A DNA stretch of 52,066 nt from a bacterium (GCA_030649835.1 JAUSES010000063.1:1-52066); one strand, 5' to 3'. Shown: positions 1 to 10,343, counted from the stretch's first letter. Program-made: numbers and translations. Notes: generated by a model from the letters alone, not told the origin.

Positions 1-2
1 AC

Positions 3-977
3 TTACAAAATGTAAATGCAAGCAAAGAGAATCTGCCGGATGATGTATCTACGCTACTGCCATCCATGCAGGGTATTCAAGCAGAGGAATCTGCATATCT
101 TGACGATGACAAGGTGATATATGTTTCCCGACCTAACGACCAAAATGAAAAAACTTCACGAAGGAAAATAGCCGACAATGTTGAGCATGTATTTGATCAG
201 CAAGGTTCGAAGATTTTGTTTGCGAAAAGTTTAGTGATTCAAGATGAAGTTGGGGGTACTGCTGATTTGTGGGCAATAAATACACAGACTGGAAAGGAGA
301 AGAAAATTGCTGATTCTGTCGGTGATGCGGTACTCTCTCCATCAGGAGAGCTTATTGCAACTAGTAATCTCGTTACAGGAGGAATTGATCTCTTGACCGG
401 AGATGGTGTCTTTTTGAAAAAGATTGGCATTTATGGAGCTTTGCCACTTTTTTCCCCAGACAACAAACAGATTGCTTACTATAAATTTGCAAGCTCTTCG
501 TTTGACAGGGATCTACCGGGGAACACTATTGGGATTGTGATTTATGACCTAAATACTGAAGAGGAAATTATTGTTACTAATGATAGTAAGGATAATAATC
601 CTATTGCGTTTTCTGCTGATGGAAAAAAGTTATACTTCAACTCATTGAGAACATCAACCCAATCTTTGTGGGTTGTTGATCTCAGCAGCAATGCAGTGAA
701 GCAGTTGTCCAACAAGTCAAGTATTGGTAGTTCTCTCGGAGGGCTTGATCCCCTCATGAATCGAAATTTGCTTGTTTCTTCTGATGGATTACAGATGATC
801 TCCCTGTCGTATGAAGACGAGATAGGAATGCTGGTCTTTAAAAGGAATGGTGAAGTCGAGTCTTCAAAAACACTAGGCAAAGGTAGTAATTTGCAATGGT
901 TAGCTAAAGATAGTGTTGTTGCTTATCGCGCACAGGGATTTAAGGGTAAATATTGGGAATTTGTTTCCGTTAAGTAA
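3..977 (+). CDS. TolB/WD40-like beta-propeller protein, 5' end beyond window
   Basis: Frame open from position 3 through the ORF at 66..977; repeated SPDGK/FSPDNKQIAYY-type blades; paralog of the ORF at 14969..16093. Confidence 0.7.
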   Translation, partial: LQNVNASKENLPDDVSTLLPSMQGIQAEESAYLDDDKVIYVSRPNDQNEKTSRRKIADNVEHVFDQQGSKILFAKSLVIQDEVGGTADLWAINTQTGKEKKIADSVGDAVLSPSGELIATSNLVTGGIDLLTGDGVFLKKIGIYGALPLFSPDNKQIAYYKFASSSFDRDLPGNTIGIVIYDLNTEEEIIVTNDSKDNNPIAFSADGKKLYFNSLRTSTQSLWVVDLSSNAVKQLSNKSSIGSSLGGLDPLMNRNLLVSSDGLQMISLSYEDEIGMLVFKRNGEVESSKTLGKGSNLQWLAKDSVVAYRAQGFKGKYWEFVSVK

Positions 978-1008
978 TACAACCTACAAACTAAAAAGGA
1001 GATTGAAA

Positions 1009-1701
1009 ATGAAAAAAGCCATGTTGGCTGGACTGGTTTTACTAGGAACAAGTTTCTTTGCGGAAGCAGCAACGCTTCATCGGTGGCCACTTGATTATTA
1101 TGCAAATCCTGCATATTCACGATGGTATGATCATAATCATAGTGACTATCTTGTTGATGCTAACGGTAATCAAACAGGATTTTGCTCTGGCGGGGGCTCT
1201 ACTCCATGTCCAACTCGTATTTATACGGGAAATCCTCAGTCGGGAGCCGATAAGCACCATGGTACGGATATTCTAGGCAACAGATCGCCGACACATATTC
1301 GTGCGGGATTTACTGGGAGTTTGTACGGGAGGCAGGATGGTTGTGGAAACAATTGGACTCCATGAAATGCGTGCTATGGATATGGAAACCATGTCAAGAT
1401 CCTTCATAATGATGGAAGTGGCAGGGTAACTATCTATGCACACATGGCACCTGGTACTGTTGTTTGGCCAATGACTATCTTGTGTGGTGGTGCGGTCGGA
1501 CAGATGGGAAACTCAGGAAGCTCAACAGCTATTCATCTTCATATGGAAATATGGGCGAGTCAGTACGTTACTACCTCAAGTCCTCACACGGATCGGTTGG
1601 ATTTATTTGGTGGTCCCGGGAACACAAGTAGCACGGGAAGTTTCTGGGTTGCTCAAAACGGTACCAGTGCACCTACGTATCCATCATTATCGTGTCAGTG
1701 A
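1009..1701 (+). pseudogene. M23-family peptidase-like secreted protein interrupted by an in-frame TGA
   Basis: Signal peptide MKKAMLAGLVLLGTSFFAEA; HHGTDI and VTIYAHM...GNSGSS..HLHMEI motifs; in-frame TGA at 1363-1365 with the same frame continuing to 1701; intact paralog at 16124..16741. Confidence 0.75.
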
Positions 1702-1741
1702 CCTAATGTAGGCAAAAATTAATTTTGTTAGCTTTAGATTT

Positions 1742-1775
1742 ACGCCCTCGAGAAAATCTCGAGGGCGTTTTTATA
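1742..1775 (+). terminator. Rho-independent terminator
   Basis: ACGCCCTCGAGA-AAA-TCTCGAGGGCGT followed by TTTTTA. Confidence 0.85.
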
Positions 1776-1819
1776 TTTGATTTGCTTGTGTGTAGTTTCG
1801 CGGGTATACTCTATAAATA

Positions 1820-3496
1820 ATGGTTAAAAAACTCCTCTCACTTTTTTCACGCGAATGGAATGGACTTCATGAAGCGGCATTTCTCATTGGTATTTTTGCA
1901 ATACTTTCACAACTCCTCGCACTTTTTCGTGATCGTCTACTTGCTCACACTTTTGGAGCTGATCAAATACTTGATATCTATTACGCAGCCTTTCGTATCC
2001 CTGACTTCGTTTTCGCAGGTGTTGCTTCATTTATCTCGGCTGTGGTACTTATTCCGATTTTGACGAGGAGAGCAGGGGAGAGCGATGCGCGCGCACAGAA
2101 GTTTCTGAACGACACCTTCACTGTTTTTTTTACGATTCTTGCGATCGTGTCTATCGGCGTATTTGTAGCAGTCCCCTCCATTGTACACACACTTTTTCCT
2201 GCATACTCAGGAGATGCCTACAATGAGCTTGTTACCATGTCGCGACTTTTACTCCTGTCGCCAATTCTCCTCGGTCTCTCCAATCTCTTAAGTAGCGTGA
2301 CCCAGATGCTCCATAGGTTTTTTGCATTTGCTCTTGCGCCAGTGCTTTATAATGTAGGCATAATTTTAGGTGCCCTTTTCTTCTATCCGACATTTGGGCC
2401 AATTGGGCTTGGATGGGGCGTTGTCCTCGGCGCCTTCCTGCACTTTTTTGTGCACTTTTTTGTCAGTTCACGCAATGGTTTTACTTTAAAAATGTCACTC
2501 GTTCCTTCTTTTTTGGACATTTGGGAGGTTCTTCGAGTTTCCTTCCCCCGAACAATTGGGCTTTCGGCAAACCAGATTGCTCTTTTTGCATTGGTTGCAT
2601 TTGCGGCAAATCTCCCCGAGGGCTCTATTACCGTCTTCAACTTTGCGTTTAATCTTCAGTCTGTCCCGCTCGCGGTTATTGGCGTGAGCTATGCGACAGC
2701 GGCTTTCCCTGGTCTCTCAAAACATTTTGTGGAAGACGAGATGAAAAAATTCCTTGAAAAAATATTGGCCGCTGCACGACATATTGTGTTTTGGTCGCTC
2801 CCTGTTCTGGTACTTATGATTGTCCTTCGCGCGCAGATCGTTCGCACCATTCTTGGCTCTGGCTCGTTTGACTGGACGGCGACAAAGCTCACCGCGGCGG
2901 CGTTGGCAATATTCACCGTGTCTGTTGTTGCTCAATCAATCGGCCTTCTTTTTGTGCGGGGGTTTTATGCGACGGGGAACAACAGTATTCCACTTTTAGT
3001 CAATTTATTTTCCTCGATTGTGATAGGAGTCACGGGATACTTTTTTCTTTTGTGGTATGCAAGTAGCCCATTCATTCAGGATTTTATGGGGGCGCTCCTT
3101 CGCGTGGAGGGGATTGCCGGCGCTTCGGTGTTGATGCTTCCGCTCGCATATTCCTTTGGCGTACTTCTCAATACCGCGCTTCTTATATATTTCTTTAGAA
3201 AACGATTTGGTAAATTTTTGTCACCCATTAAGGATACATTAATCCACGGCTCTTTTTCTGCGCTGATTGCGGGGCTCGTCGCGTATGAATTTTTGGAAGT
3301 TCTTGGTCTGTATTTAAATCTCGATACATTCATTGGTATTTTTACACAAGGACTTGTGGCAGGTGTTGCTGGTCTCCTCACGTGGTGGCTTATTTTGGAG
3401 CTTATGAAGAACGAGGAAATCAAGGATGTCCGCATGGCGCTCCACCGCAAGTTCTGGAAGGCTAATGTCGTGATGCCGGACAAGGAGGAGATCTAA
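1820..3496 (+). CDS. murJ: Lipid II flippase MurJ
   Basis: 558 aa polytopic protein with MurJ-like N-terminus (SQLLALFRDRLLAHTFGADQILDIYYAAFRIPDF). Confidence 0.9.
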   Translation: MVKKLLSLFSREWNGLHEAAFLIGIFAILSQLLALFRDRLLAHTFGADQILDIYYAAFRIPDFVFAGVASFISAVVLIPILTRRAGESDARAQKFLNDTFTVFFTILAIVSIGVFVAVPSIVHTLFPAYSGDAYNELVTMSRLLLLSPILLGLSNLLSSVTQMLHRFFAFALAPVLYNVGIILGALFFYPTFGPIGLGWGVVLGAFLHFFVHFFVSSRNGFTLKMSLVPSFLDIWEVLRVSFPRTIGLSANQIALFALVAFAANLPEGSITVFNFAFNLQSVPLAVIGVSYATAAFPGLSKHFVEDEMKKFLEKILAAARHIVFWSLPVLVLMIVLRAQIVRTILGSGSFDWTATKLTAAALAIFTVSVVAQSIGLLFVRGFYATGNNSIPLLVNLFSSIVIGVTGYFFLLWYASSPFIQDFMGALLRVEGIAGASVLMLPLAYSFGVLLNTALLIYFFRKRFGKFLSPIKDTLIHGSFSALIAGLVAYEFLEVLGLYLNLDTFIGIFTQGLVAGVAGLLTWWLILELMKNEEIKDVRMALHRKFWKANVVMPDKEEI

Positions 3497-3657
3497 TGCC
3501 CTTTCTCAGATGGTAATTTCTATTTTAAGACGCATTCAAGAATTAAGAACACCAGTATGATTCCTCGTCTATCGTTTAATATTGTCTACTAATGGAGTGA
3601 AATGAGTGTGACATCTTCTTTTCGTGTTGTAAGAAAAAAAGGAAAAGCAAACGTCGC

Positions 3658-4890
3658 ATGATATACTCATACATTATGAAAGACAAAGCGTCCCCAAAGA
3701 CAAAAATATGTGTTGAGTGTGGTGAAATAAATGCAACACATGGAGTAACGTATGTTGACGTACTCATTAAAATTATCTTTGGAAAAGTTTTTTCGAATCT
3801 TTTGTTTTTGGAACCGACGGTGTTTAAAATGAACAGTCTTATTATGTCGTTTGAGCCACATATTTTTTCTGCTCTCGTGCGCACTGGTGTAGCAAAAAAG
3901 CAAACTGAGCCAGACCACGAAACACAGCTCCTTGCACAAATGCTGTGGGCAGAAGCCAAGGCGCGGGGGATAGTGGTATGGGAGCTACGACTTTTTAGGC
4001 TCGCGCGGAATTTCTTTCTCGCAGAATTTAAAAATGGGAAACGTATAACATTTGAAGGGATCCCCCTTCCTGTCAAAAAATCTACGGGTGCGTGGTGGAT
4101 CGACGACAAGGCTATTTTAAAAAAGGAGTTTCAATCTCGAGGGTTGACGGTCGCAAAGGGTGGATCAGTTTCTTCAAAAAAATCAGCTCTAGAGCTTTTT
4201 AGGAAACTCGATGTGCCTGTTATTGTAAAGCCTCGCAAGGGATCTGGGTCGCGACACACAACACTTCACATCACGGACGAAGCCGAGCTTTTGCGCGCAT
4301 TCGCTGTCGCAAAACAAGTCTCACCATCAGTAATTATAGAGGAAGAAATTGAGGGTAGCGTGTACCGCGCGACTGTGGTAGACGGCAAGCTCGTTGCGAC
4401 ACTTCGCAGAGACCCTCCTTGTGTGGTAGGGGACGGCACAAGCACGATTTTAGAGTTAGTTCGTAGAGCAAACGAACATCCCGCACGTAGTGGTCCATAC
4501 TTTTCAAAAATTAAACTCGACGATTCTGCTACGACCGAGCTCAAGTGGCAGGGGCATGTGCCGAAAGATATTTTACCAAAAGGGAGGCGCGTGACCTTTC
4601 ATCAAAAAGTGAACTGGAGTGTGGGGGGCACGACGGCGGATGTTACCGAAGAAGTGCATGCAGACAACATTGCTCTTTTTGAGCGCACCGCGGAGGTTTT
4701 AAACGCACCCATTGTCGGTATTGATTTTATCATTGCAGACATAAGTCGCTCATGGAAAGACCAGGAGCGATGCGGAATCATTGAATGCAACTCAATGCCA
4801 TTTTTTGATAATCACCATTTACCGTTTGAGGGGAAGCCGAGAAATGTCGCAGGGGCAATTTGGGATATGATTGAGACTAGTCAAAAGTAG
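3658..4890 (+). CDS. ATP-grasp domain protein (cyanophycin synthetase/glutathione synthase-like)
   Basis: VIVKPRKGSGSRHTTLHI, VIIEEEIEGSVYRATVVDGKLVATLRRDPPCVVGDGTSTILELV. Confidence 0.75.
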   Translation: MIYSYIMKDKASPKTKICVECGEINATHGVTYVDVLIKIIFGKVFSNLLFLEPTVFKMNSLIMSFEPHIFSALVRTGVAKKQTEPDHETQLLAQMLWAEAKARGIVVWELRLFRLARNFFLAEFKNGKRITFEGIPLPVKKSTGAWWIDDKAILKKEFQSRGLTVAKGGSVSSKKSALELFRKLDVPVIVKPRKGSGSRHTTLHITDEAELLRAFAVAKQVSPSVIIEEEIEGSVYRATVVDGKLVATLRRDPPCVVGDGTSTILELVRRANEHPARSGPYFSKIKLDDSATTELKWQGHVPKDILPKGRRVTFHQKVNWSVGGTTADVTEEVHADNIALFERTAEVLNAPIVGIDFIIADISRSWKDQERCGIIECNSMPFFDNHHLPFEGKPRNVAGAIWDMIETSQK

Positions 4891-4916
4891 CAAGTCGAAA
4901 ATCAGAAAGTTTAATT

Positions 4917-4946
4917 GTCTTTGCGAGCGGAGCGAAGCAATCCAGA
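4917..4946 (+). repeat. REP-like dispersed repeat, single arm
   Basis: GTCTTTGCGAGCGGAGCGAAGCAATCCAGA; same core at 5318, 20996, 25995, 37992 and inverted at 41131. Confidence 0.85.
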
Positions 4947-4949
4947 GAA

Positions 4950-5249
4950 TTACAATAATGTGCTGTACAGATCAATCCACCGTGGGTTCCCAGACTCAAT
5001 GAGAGCAATTTTCTTTTTGCGTGAGCCTGCTTTTATTTGTTTTTCGTGTTCAATCGCGCCACGCATGGTTTCGTGTACTTCAAAATATACAAGGGTATGC
5101 ACACCGTACTTTTTTGTGAATCCTTCAATGGTGTCACTCTTGTGTTCGGTTATGCGTTTTAGTAAGTCACTAGTGACTCCTGTATAAAGTGTGCCGTTTC
5201 GTTTACTTGCGAGGATATATATGCAAGGAACTTTTTCAGAGTATTTCAT
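4950..5249 (-). CDS. GIY-YIG nuclease family protein
   Basis: 99 aa; CIYILASKRNGTLYTGVTSDLLKRITEHK...GFTKKYGVHTLVYFE. Confidence 0.9.
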   Translation of the reverse strand: MKYSEKVPCIYILASKRNGTLYTGVTSDLLKRITEHKSDTIEGFTKKYGVHTLVYFEVHETMRGAIEHEKQIKAGSRKKKIALIESGNPRWIDLYSTLL

Positions 5250-5280
5250 GTGCTAAATAATAACACTCCTTGCTCTGCAT

Positions 5281-5317
5281 GTCTTTGCGAGTGCAATCGG
5301 AAATACACGCACTCACC
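5281..5317 (+). repeat. Degenerate partial REP-like repeat
   Basis: GTCTTTGCGAGTGCAATCGG..., directly abutting the full copy at 5318. Confidence 0.55.
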
Positions 5318-5399
5318 GTCTTTGCGAGCGCAGCGAAGCAATCTAGAGGTTAGTGCATATAAATCTGGATTGCTTCGTCGTACCTCCTCGCAAAGACGA
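5318..5399. repeat. REP-like inverted repeat, full copy
   Basis: GTCTTTGCGAGCGCAGCGAAGCAATCTAGAG ... CTGGATTGCTTCGTCGTACCTCCTCGCAAAGAC. Confidence 0.9.
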
Positions 5400-5460
5400 T
5401 GCAAAAATGGAATCACAGCCCCACGAAGACGATCTGCGCATGCTGTGCATGCTTCCTAAT

Positions 5461-5529
5461 TTACTTAGTTAGTTTATGAGGATTATGATTGGGGCACAAT
5501 TTATTACTACAACGTTCGGGTATGGTCTT
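5461..5529 (-). pseudogene. Orphan duplicate of topA 3' end (22 codons plus stop)
   Basis: Minus-strand translation KTIPERCSNKLCPNHNPHKLTK* versus topA C-terminus KTIPERCSNKLCPNHNPHKLIK*. Confidence 0.85.
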
Positions 5530-5665
5530 CGGTCACAGATAATTTTCTCGTCGTCACTCTAAAATTTCCGCTACCCCGGCTCAGCAATTTTTTTGCTAGA
5601 AAAATTATGCTTCCGCCCCACAAAAACTAGTTGCGGATGAAGCGCAGGCTTCATCCTGCCATACT

Positions 5666-7885
5666 TTACTTTATTAGCTTGTGTGGATTGTGGTTAGGAC
5701 ATAGTTTGTTACTGCATCTTTCTGGAATCGTTTTTGTGCCATCCATCATGAGGGAGTCGCAGGGGGAGCCGTCCACTTTTGGATATTCGCAGATTCTTCC
5801 CGTTGGTCGTGCTTTGATAGCGTATTTACAGTCGGGGTAGCCGGTACAACTATAGAAAATTCCAAAACGCCCCTTACGCTCAGTCATGAATCCTTTTTTG
5901 CAGACAGGACATCCGACACCCGTAGCATTCAAAAGTGCAGCAGAGTCATCTTTTTTAATATGCTTACATTTTGGATAGCTTCCACAAGCAATAAATCTCC
6001 CAAAGCGCCCGTCACGTTCAAAGAGGTTTGACTTTCCGCACTTTGGGCAGAGCTCACCTGTGTCGCGTGGCCCGGCGAGCTCGGTACCATCTATTTGGCG
6101 AGCGCCATCACAATCGGGATAGTTTTTACACGAGAGAAATTTACCTGTACGTGCGAGCTTGATAATCATCGAGCCGTTACACTTTGGGCACTTGTGCTTT
6201 GGGTCTGCGTCACCCATGTTTGTCTGCTTTTCAATTTTATCTTTCGCTTTGAGGTCTTTTGTAAATGGTGTGTAAAATTCTTTGAGCACCTTCACATACT
6301 CGCGGTCGCCGTTTGCAATATCGTCGAGCTTGTTTTCCATCTCGGAAGTAAATGTATCCGAAATATAATGTGCAAAATGTTCTTCAAGAAAAGAGCTCAC
6401 CACGTCACCCGTGTCGGTGGGCTTCAATGTCTTGCCGTCTTTAATCACATAGCCACGATCCTGAATAGTTTTAATAATAGACGCATACGTAGAAGGGCGG
6501 CCAATGTCGCGCTTCTCAAGCTCCTTCACGAGACCTGCTTCGGAGTAACGTGACGGTGGCTCGGTGAATTTTGCCGTGTCATCGAGTGAGAGAAGAATGA
6601 GCGACTCTCCTTCTGCAACTTTAGGTAGCTCCACATCCTCACCACGCGAGTCTGGGTCGGCCGAGAGCCAGCCGGGGGAAAGCACTCGAGAGCCGGTGAT
6701 GGAAAAATTCGGTATGGTAAAATCCCTCACGTTTGCGAGAATGGTTGTGCGTGCAAGTTTTGCATCCACCATTTGTGATGCCATGGTGCGCGCCCAGATG
6801 AGGCGGTAAAGTTTTTTCTCTTCAGGGTTGATGCCGAGACTGTCTTTTGTGAAGTCTGTTGGGCGAATAGCCTCGTGCGCCTCCTGTGCATTCTTGCTTT
6901 TTGTTTTGTACACACGCGCCTCTGCGGACTCTGCGCCGTAGCGTTTGGTAATTTCACCAAGAATTGCCGCCATAGCATCTTTGGAAAGCGTGGTGCTGTC
7001 GGTGCGCATGTAGGTGATGAATCCCTTTTCGTAGAGCTTTTGCGCGATACCCATTGTGCGTGATGGCGCAAATCCAAAACGTGACGAGCCAGCTTGCTGG
7101 AGGGTAGAGGTAATGAACGGCGCCTTTGGTGCGCGACCGACCTCGCTTTCTCTTACTTCACGCACAATCCACTGATTTGCACGACCTATTTTTAAAATAT
7201 TTTTTACCACCGCTTCATCGCGTGGTTCCTCGGTGCAAGCAAGCTCAAGCTCTGCACCCTTTGTTGTTTTTACTTTTGCGGTGAGCGTCCAATATGCCTC
7301 TGGTATGAACGCACGGATTTCGCGCTCACGCTCCATTATTATACGAAGGGCAGGGGACTGCACACGTCCCGCAGAGAGGCCATAGCGCACTTTTTTCCAG
7401 ATGAGCCCCGAGAGGTCATAGCCCACGAGTCTGTCGAGCACGCGCCTTGCCTCCTGCGCCTTGCGAAGGTTTTGGTCAATCATGCGCGGATGCGCGATAG
7501 CCTCTTCTATAGCAGCCTTGGTAATCTCGTGATATGTAATTCTTTTGACTTTTGACTTTTGACTTTTAGACTCCAAGCCACAGGCTTGGCTGATGTGCCA
7601 CGCTATCGCTTCACCTTCGCGGTCGGGGTCAGTTGCGAGGAGCACCTCACTTGCCTTTTTTGCAAGAGAATCAATCTCGTGCACGATGTCCGCCTTGCCT
7701 TTTGAGATTTCGTAAAACGGAATAAAGCCACCGGAAATATCGATAGCTTGTTTGTTTGATTTTGGCAGATCGCGCACGTGCCCCACGCTCGCCTTTACGA
7801 CGTATTCGCTTCCGAGATATTTACCAATCGTCTTCGCCTTTGACGGCGATTCGACGATTAGAAGTTTGTATTGTTTGAGAGCCAT
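5666..7885 (-). CDS. topA: DNA topoisomerase I
   Basis: 739 aa; LLIVESPSKAKTIGKYLG, TDPDREGEAIAWH, FITYMRTDSTTLS, C-terminal Cys4 zinc ribbons. Confidence 0.97.
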   Translation of the reverse strand: MALKQYKLLIVESPSKAKTIGKYLGSEYVVKASVGHVRDLPKSNKQAIDISGGFIPFYEISKGKADIVHEIDSLAKKASEVLLATDPDREGEAIAWHISQACGLESKSQKSKVKRITYHEITKAAIEEAIAHPRMIDQNLRKAQEARRVLDRLVGYDLSGLIWKKVRYGLSAGRVQSPALRIIMEREREIRAFIPEAYWTLTAKVKTTKGAELELACTEEPRDEAVVKNILKIGRANQWIVREVRESEVGRAPKAPFITSTLQQAGSSRFGFAPSRTMGIAQKLYEKGFITYMRTDSTTLSKDAMAAILGEITKRYGAESAEARVYKTKSKNAQEAHEAIRPTDFTKDSLGINPEEKKLYRLIWARTMASQMVDAKLARTTILANVRDFTIPNFSITGSRVLSPGWLSADPDSRGEDVELPKVAEGESLILLSLDDTAKFTEPPSRYSEAGLVKELEKRDIGRPSTYASIIKTIQDRGYVIKDGKTLKPTDTGDVVSSFLEEHFAHYISDTFTSEMENKLDDIANGDREYVKVLKEFYTPFTKDLKAKDKIEKQTNMGDADPKHKCPKCNGSMIIKLARTGKFLSCKNYPDCDGARQIDGTELAGPRDTGELCPKCGKSNLFERDGRFGRFIACGSYPKCKHIKKDDSAALLNATGVGCPVCKKGFMTERKGRFGIFYSCTGYPDCKYAIKARPTGRICEYPKVDGSPCDSLMMDGTKTIPERCSNKLCPNHNPHKLIK

Positions 7886-7982
7886 TAGACTACAGTAGTA
7901 CTATAGAGTGATTAATTTTGCAAATATGAAAATGAAAAAAAGCAGGTCGTGAGGTGACCTGCTTTGTTTGGCGGTTTCCCAA

Positions 7983-8234
7983 TTAGCGGGAACCTTCGTA
8001 AGAAATGACAGTAGGTTTTTCTCCTGCGTAGGTTTGTCCTTCGAGTAACTCAATCTGCCCAAACTCAGCAAGAAAATTGCTTCCTATTTGGATTGGTTGG
8101 CGCTGTGGGTCAAAAAGTGTACCCCGTGCCTCTTGCTCTCCGCTTGCTGCAGCAATAGCTACTTCTTTGGTGTTGCCTCCCGGACTATCGCGAAAATTAA
8201 GGGGTTTATTCCTGGAAATTTTCCAAACCTTCAT
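7983..8234 (-). CDS. Hypothetical protein
   Basis: ORF with SD-like GAGGAG upstream of ATG at 8234; GGTTCCCG-type inverted repeat near the stop. Confidence 0.5.
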   Translation of the reverse strand: MKVWKISRNKPLNFRDSPGGNTKEVAIAAASGEQEARGTLFDPQRQPIQIGSNFLAEFGQIELLEGQTYAGEKPTVISYEGSR

Positions 8235-8340
8235 TTCATTCTCCTCAAAGTTAAAGTTCAAATCACATTCACAGCGGGATGCCGTAATTCAAAGACAAGT
8301 ATAGCACCTCCCATTCTTTTTGTCAAGGGGAAAAAGATGC

Positions 8341-9216
8341 TTACTTTACTCGTTCAATTTTACCCATTCGTTCCTGAATTACACCTTTGATTTCGAGGAC
8401 AGTTAGGATTGAAAGTGTTTGCGCAGGAGGTGTGTCGAGTGAAGCGATAATTTCCTCGCGCTCACGGGGTTCATCTAATAGTACGAGTATCGCTTGTTCT
8501 TCGGGCGTAAAAAGAGTGAGGTCGAGCGATCCGAAGGATTGCTCGACGAAACCAATTTCTTCAAGCAAGTCCTTTGCGCTAGTAATTGGTGTCGCGCCTT
8601 GTCGCAAGAGATTGTTCGTACCTTTTGATGGTGCTGAGAAAATTGAGCCAGGGACTGTGTAAACATTTCTGCTGTACTCGACAGCGAGGCGCGCGGTGAT
8701 GAGCGTGCCGGACTTTTCCTCCGCCTCTATAATTAGTACTCCTTGAGAAATTCCTGCCATTAATCTATTACGTTGTGGAAATGTCCAAATTGCTGCACGT
8801 GCAGTAGGTTCGTATTCTGAAATAAGCGCTCCACCATTTTGAACTATCTCATATGCGAGGTTTAAATTTATTCTTGGACCAATTACTGATGAGTCTATAC
8901 CAGATCCCGGCATTCCTATCGTACGAAGCCCCGCATCTAGTGCGGCGCGGTGCGCAATAGCATCGATCCCCATCGCAAGTCCGGACACGATGACAATAGG
9001 ATAGCCCGCAAGCCCTGCAATAATTCTCTCACATGCCTCCTTGCCGTAGCTCGTGTACTTTCTTGATCCTACTACGGCAAGATAATAATATTGTGACGGG
9101 TCGGGGAGCTCACCCGCTACAAAAAGTTTTTCCGGCACCTGAGGAATTTCCAAAAGCGCTTTTGGGAATTCCTCAGGTGAAAGCATGCTAATAGCATATG
9201 AATTTTTTCCTGTCAT
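8341..9216 (-). CDS. dprA: DNA processing protein DprA/Smf
   Basis: VVGSRKYTSYG, IVSGLAMGIDAIAHRAAL, SGTLITARLAVEYSRNVYTVPGSI. Confidence 0.93.
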   Translation of the reverse strand: MTGKNSYAISMLSPEEFPKALLEIPQVPEKLFVAGELPDPSQYYYLAVVGSRKYTSYGKEACERIIAGLAGYPIVIVSGLAMGIDAIAHRAALDAGLRTIGMPGSGIDSSVIGPRINLNLAYEIVQNGGALISEYEPTARAAIWTFPQRNRLMAGISQGVLIIEAEEKSGTLITARLAVEYSRNVYTVPGSIFSAPSKGTNNLLRQGATPITSAKDLLEEIGFVEQSFGSLDLTLFTPEEQAILVLLDEPREREEIIASLDTPPAQTLSILTVLEIKGVIQERMGKIERVK

Positions 9217-9460
9217 AATTTTCCTTATTCTAACACAGTGTACTAAAAGGCAGTTGTTCTAAATGATCAAACTGAAGCCTGCGATAGTCTCTATATGCAA
9301 AGCCATCACCTACACACTCAGGGGGACGGGTATATAAATTGCGTTCTCGTTGCTTTTCTTGTCTAGTTTTGTTAGGTTGTGAGCAGGAGAATATGTAAGC
9401 CAACCCGCACGGCGTTGTTGTGTGGAATGTAGGAATTTGAACTTTGAAAAGGGAGGAACG

Positions 9461-10333
9461 ATGAATAGTAGAAATTTCATGGCACTTTTGCGTGCCCAGT
9501 GGGATAAAGGAAATTTTGTTTGCGTCGGGCTTGATCCCGTTCTAAATAAGATTCCTGAAGCAGTACAAATATCAGACGCAGGTCGCCCTGATAGAGGTAT
9601 TGATCCGGAAACATCATTCATTGCATTCAATAGAGATATCATTGATGCAACCAAAGACATTGTATGTGCTTACAAACCCAACATTGCTTTTTATGAAGCG
9701 TATGGTCATGATGGTTTGTCGGCTCTACGTGAGACAATTTGTTACATCAATGAAGTCGCACCAAATGTCCCAGTAATCCTCGATGCAAAACGTGCAGACA
9801 TCGGCAATACAAATGCTGGTTATGTGAGTGCAGCATTTGATTTTTTAAATGCTGATGCGATTACGGTAAGTCCGTATTTTGGTGGCGAAGCACTCTCTCC
9901 ATTTTTGGACCGTGTGAACAAGGGCATTATTGTTTTATGTCGTACGTCCAACGAGGGAGCTGGGGAATTTCAGGATCATCACGTTAGTGTAGCACCTGGA
10001 TACAATGTGCCACTTTATCAGTATGTTGCGCAACACGTTGCTACCTCATGGAACAAGAATGGAAATTGTTTGGTAGTTGTTGGGGCAACACAACCACAGG
10101 AACTTCGTGAAGTTCGCAAGGTTATTGGCGACATGCCAATATTGATTCCGGGTATCGGCGCGCAAGGTGGTGATGTGGAACAAACTGTTATGGCAGGTAA
10201 AGACAGCCGTGGACAGGGTATGATCATTAATTCCTCCCGTGGCATTATTTTTGCCTCAAACGACGCTGACTTCGCAGAACGAGCACGAGAGGAAACACTA
10301 AAGCTTCATAATCTCATCAACCAGTATCGATAA
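9461..10333 (+). CDS. pyrF: Orotidine 5'-phosphate decarboxylase
   Basis: FVCVGLDPVLNKIP, VPVILDAKRADIGNTNAGY; GGGAGG upstream of ATG 9461. Confidence 0.93.
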   Translation: MNSRNFMALLRAQWDKGNFVCVGLDPVLNKIPEAVQISDAGRPDRGIDPETSFIAFNRDIIDATKDIVCAYKPNIAFYEAYGHDGLSALRETICYINEVAPNVPVILDAKRADIGNTNAGYVSAAFDFLNADAITVSPYFGGEALSPFLDRVNKGIIVLCRTSNEGAGEFQDHHVSVAPGYNVPLYQYVAQHVATSWNKNGNCLVVVGATQPQELREVRKVIGDMPILIPGIGAQGGDVEQTVMAGKDSRGQGMIINSSRGIIFASNDADFAERAREETLKLHNLINQYR

Positions 10334-10343
10334 GGAGAAGAAA

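Noticed and set aside
1363-1365. UGA recoded as glycine (as in Gracilibacteria/SR1)
   Set aside because: Many genes here appear to end at TGA (atpG, leuS, mnmA, the TrmH-like gene, the ATP-cone gene, the WXG-free hypothetical at 42616), so UGA acts as a stop; a point mutation or sequencing error is simpler.
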